Below are positions 62,575 through 64,000 of a DNA stretch of 64,000 bases, in pieces. The position numbers were made by a program, and so were the translations under genes. Where the stretch lies: assembly GCA_016713335.1 (NCBI GenBank), contig JADJPH010000003.1, positions 146,181-210,180 on the forward strand, given 5' to 3'. The notes beneath the pieces were generated by a model. That model was not told the origin of the DNA and searched no databases. It worked only from the letters and a program-made list of their open reading frames with translations. The stretch's first letter is position 1. Each line of letters begins with the position of its first letter. Source of the stretch: Candidatus Fredericiella danica. Lineage in GTDB: Bacteria > Chloroflexota > Anaerolineae > Caldilineales > Caldilineaceae.

Positions 62575-64000
62575 ATGAGTGAAACGGCTCCCAACAAACT
62601 CGAAACGCTTAAAAAACATTGGCAGGAAACGGCGCTGGCGCCGCAACTCAAGAAGAATCCTGAACGCCAGACAAAATTCCATACCAGCAGTGACGACCTC
62701 GAAGTCGATGTCGTTTATGTGCCTGACGAAGAAGCGGTCGATGCGTACCTCGCAAAGCTTAACTTCCCCGGCGAATATCCCTTCACCCGTGGCGTGCAAG
62801 CCAACATGTACCGCGGCCGCTTCTGGACTATGCGCCAGTATGCAGGCTTTGGCAACGCCAGCGAATCCAATCAGCGCTACAAGTTCCTGATTGCGCAAGG
62901 ACAGACCGGGCTGTCGGTTGCGTTTGACCTGCCCACGCAGATTGGCTATGACGCGGACCACGCATTTGCTGAGGGTGAAGTCGGCAAGGTCGGCGTATCG
63001 ATATCCAGCCTGCGCGACATGCAGACGCTGTTGGATGGCATCCCGCTGGACAAGGTGTCGATCAGCATGACGATCAACGCCCCGGCCGCGGTGTTGTTGG
63101 CGATGGTGATCGCCGTCGGCAAACAACAGGGCGTGCCCACCAATCAACTGCGTGGCACAATCCAGAATGACATCCTGAAAGAGTATGTCGCCCGCGGCAC
63201 CTATATCTTCCCGCCCACACCTTCGATGCGCTTGATCACGGATATTTTCCGCTACTGTGCGGCTGAAGTGCCCAAGTGGAATACGATTTCGATCAGCGGT
63301 TACCACATCCGCGAGGCTGGGAGCACGGCGGCACAGGAAGTGGCGTTCACCCTCGCAAACGGGATCGAGTACGCAAAACAGGCGGTCGATGCCGGGCTGG
63401 ACGTCGATGAATTCGCCGGTCAGCTCAGCTTCTTCTTCAACGCCCATAACAATTTCCTGGAAGAAGTCGCCAAGTTCCGCGCCGCACGCCGCCTGTGGGC
63501 GAAGATCATGCGGGAACGCTTTGGCGCCAGGGACTCACGTTCATGGCGTCTCCGCTTCCATACCCAGACGGCGGGCAGTACACTCACCGCGCAGCAGCCC
63601 GACAACAATATCATTCGTGTGACGATGCAGGCGCTCGCGGCCGTGCTCGGCGGCACCCAGAGCCTGCATACCAATAGCAAGGATGAGGCGCTGGCGCTGC
63701 CCACCCAGAAGTCCGTGGAGATCGCACTACGCACCCAACAGGTCATTGCGTATGAGAGTGGTGTGGCAGACACCGTCGATCCACTGGGCGGCTCCTATTT
63801 CGTAGAAGCGCTGACCGATGAGATTGAGCGGCGTGCCCAGGCGTATCTGGACAAGATCGACGAAATGGGCGGCGCGCTCAAGGCGATCGAAGAGGGCTAT
63901 GTCCAGCGTGAAATCCAGGATGCTGCCTACAGCACACAGCGCGCCGTGGAAAAGGGCGACCAGGTGGTTGTAGGCGTCAACCGGTTCCAAACCAACGAGC
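62575..64000 (+). CDS. Methylmalonyl-CoA mutase large subunit, N-terminal part (runs off the window)
   Basis: 475 codons without a stop from ATG 62575. The catalytic TIM barrel is complete to the edge: the start YPFTRGVQANMYRGRFWTMRQYAGFGNASESN, then FDLPTQIGYDADH, SMTINAPAAVLLAM, QNDILKEYVARGTYIFPP, RFHTQTAGSTLTAQQPDNN and ADTVDPLGGSYFVEALT. The large-subunit barrel binds the CoA ester in a channel and rearranges methylmalonyl-CoA and succinyl-CoA using adenosylcobalamin; the B12-binding domain (DxHxxG) would be further along or on a separate gene. It depends on the cofactor that the riboswitch operon at 38-47 kb supplies. It begins 52 bases after recR. Confidence 0.95.
   Translation, partial: MSETAPNKLETLKKHWQETALAPQLKKNPERQTKFHTSSDDLEVDVVYVPDEEAVDAYLAKLNFPGEYPFTRGVQANMYRGRFWTMRQYAGFGNASESNQRYKFLIAQGQTGLSVAFDLPTQIGYDADHAFAEGEVGKVGVSISSLRDMQTLLDGIPLDKVSISMTINAPAAVLLAMVIAVGKQQGVPTNQLRGTIQNDILKEYVARGTYIFPPTPSMRLITDIFRYCAAEVPKWNTISISGYHIREAGSTAAQEVAFTLANGIEYAKQAVDAGLDVDEFAGQLSFFFNAHNNFLEEVAKFRAARRLWAKIMRERFGARDSRSWRLRFHTQTAGSTLTAQQPDNNIIRVTMQALAAVLGGTQSLHTNSKDEALALPTQKSVEIALRTQQVIAYESGVADTVDPLGGSYFVEALTDEIERRAQAYLDKIDEMGGALKAIEEGYVQREIQDAAYSTQRAVEKGDQVVVGVNRFQTNE

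Noticed and set aside
62527..63447. A 306-codon minus-strand reading frame
   Set aside because: It is the shadow of the methylmalonyl-CoA mutase gene, which shows full family conservation on the plus strand.

Overview
This 64 kb window looks like a chromosomal segment of a Chloroflexota bacterium, probably of the Anaerolineae/Caldilineae type. That placement is an inference from gene content and style: proline/threonine-rich linkers after secretion signals, META-domain lipoproteins, an AftB-like GT-C glycosyltransferase, SpoIIM/RDD genes without other sporulation genes, and GC-rich coding sequence. I see no phage, transposase, tRNA, rRNA or CRISPR. About 17 genes are split by single-base frame changes, several in or beside homopolymers (for example the T5 run at 41015-41019 and the C4 run at 41284-41287). 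So many breaks in housekeeping genes (plsX, radC, carB, recR) suggests an assembly with residual indels rather than mass gene decay. I annotate those genes as single loci and give the position of each shift.

Layout. 1-5.5 kb: DegV/plsX lipid genes, radC, RDD and SpoIIM membrane proteins. 5.5-13.5 kb: a secreted repeat protein ending in LysM, a GT4 glycosyltransferase, RarD, an ABC-F ATPase and a DEAD-box helicase. 13.6-26.2 kb: an arabinan/hemicellulose utilisation operon on the minus strand, in the order LacI regulator, lipoprotein sugar binder, two permeases, GH51, GH2, GH43, GH2. A three-site palindromic operator lies on the lacI promoter, and strong hairpins sit between genes. 26.3-38.3 kb: thiolase, a META lipoprotein, the PEP-synthase regulator PpsR next to a collapsed ppsA remnant, a lipoprotein acetolactate decarboxylase, a sulfurtransferase whose 3' end runs into 8-bp repeats, an S9 peptidase, two unknown proteins, YggX, an Fmt-like protein and Dcd.

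38.4-47.0 kb: the highlight, a nine-gene vitamin B12 operon on the minus strand. It has a clear sigma-70 promoter, a cobalamin riboswitch and an intrinsic terminator. The genes that follow are two secreted DUF4430 proteins (one fused to an alpha/alpha-barrel, the two domain types that make up animal transcobalamin and intrinsic factor), an ECF importer (S, T and a fused double ATPase), a PduO-type adenosyltransferase, CobS, a CbiR-like cobamide-remodelling enzyme and CobU. Read together: capture outside the cell, import, adenosylation, removal of an unwanted lower ligand, and nucleotide-loop rebuilding. A B12-dependent methylmalonyl-CoA mutase subunit starts at the right edge of the window.

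47.1-51.7 kb: a Fur-family regulator in an apparent operon with a beta-propeller protein and a TIGR03943/DUF318 membrane pair carrying histidine-rich loops, then a VUT-family transporter. 51.8-64 kb: carB (with 8-bp repeats inside its coding sequence), a large unknown helical protein, the GT-C protein, a highly structured non-coding stretch, and the conserved dnaX-ybaB-recR cluster followed by methylmalonyl-CoA mutase.
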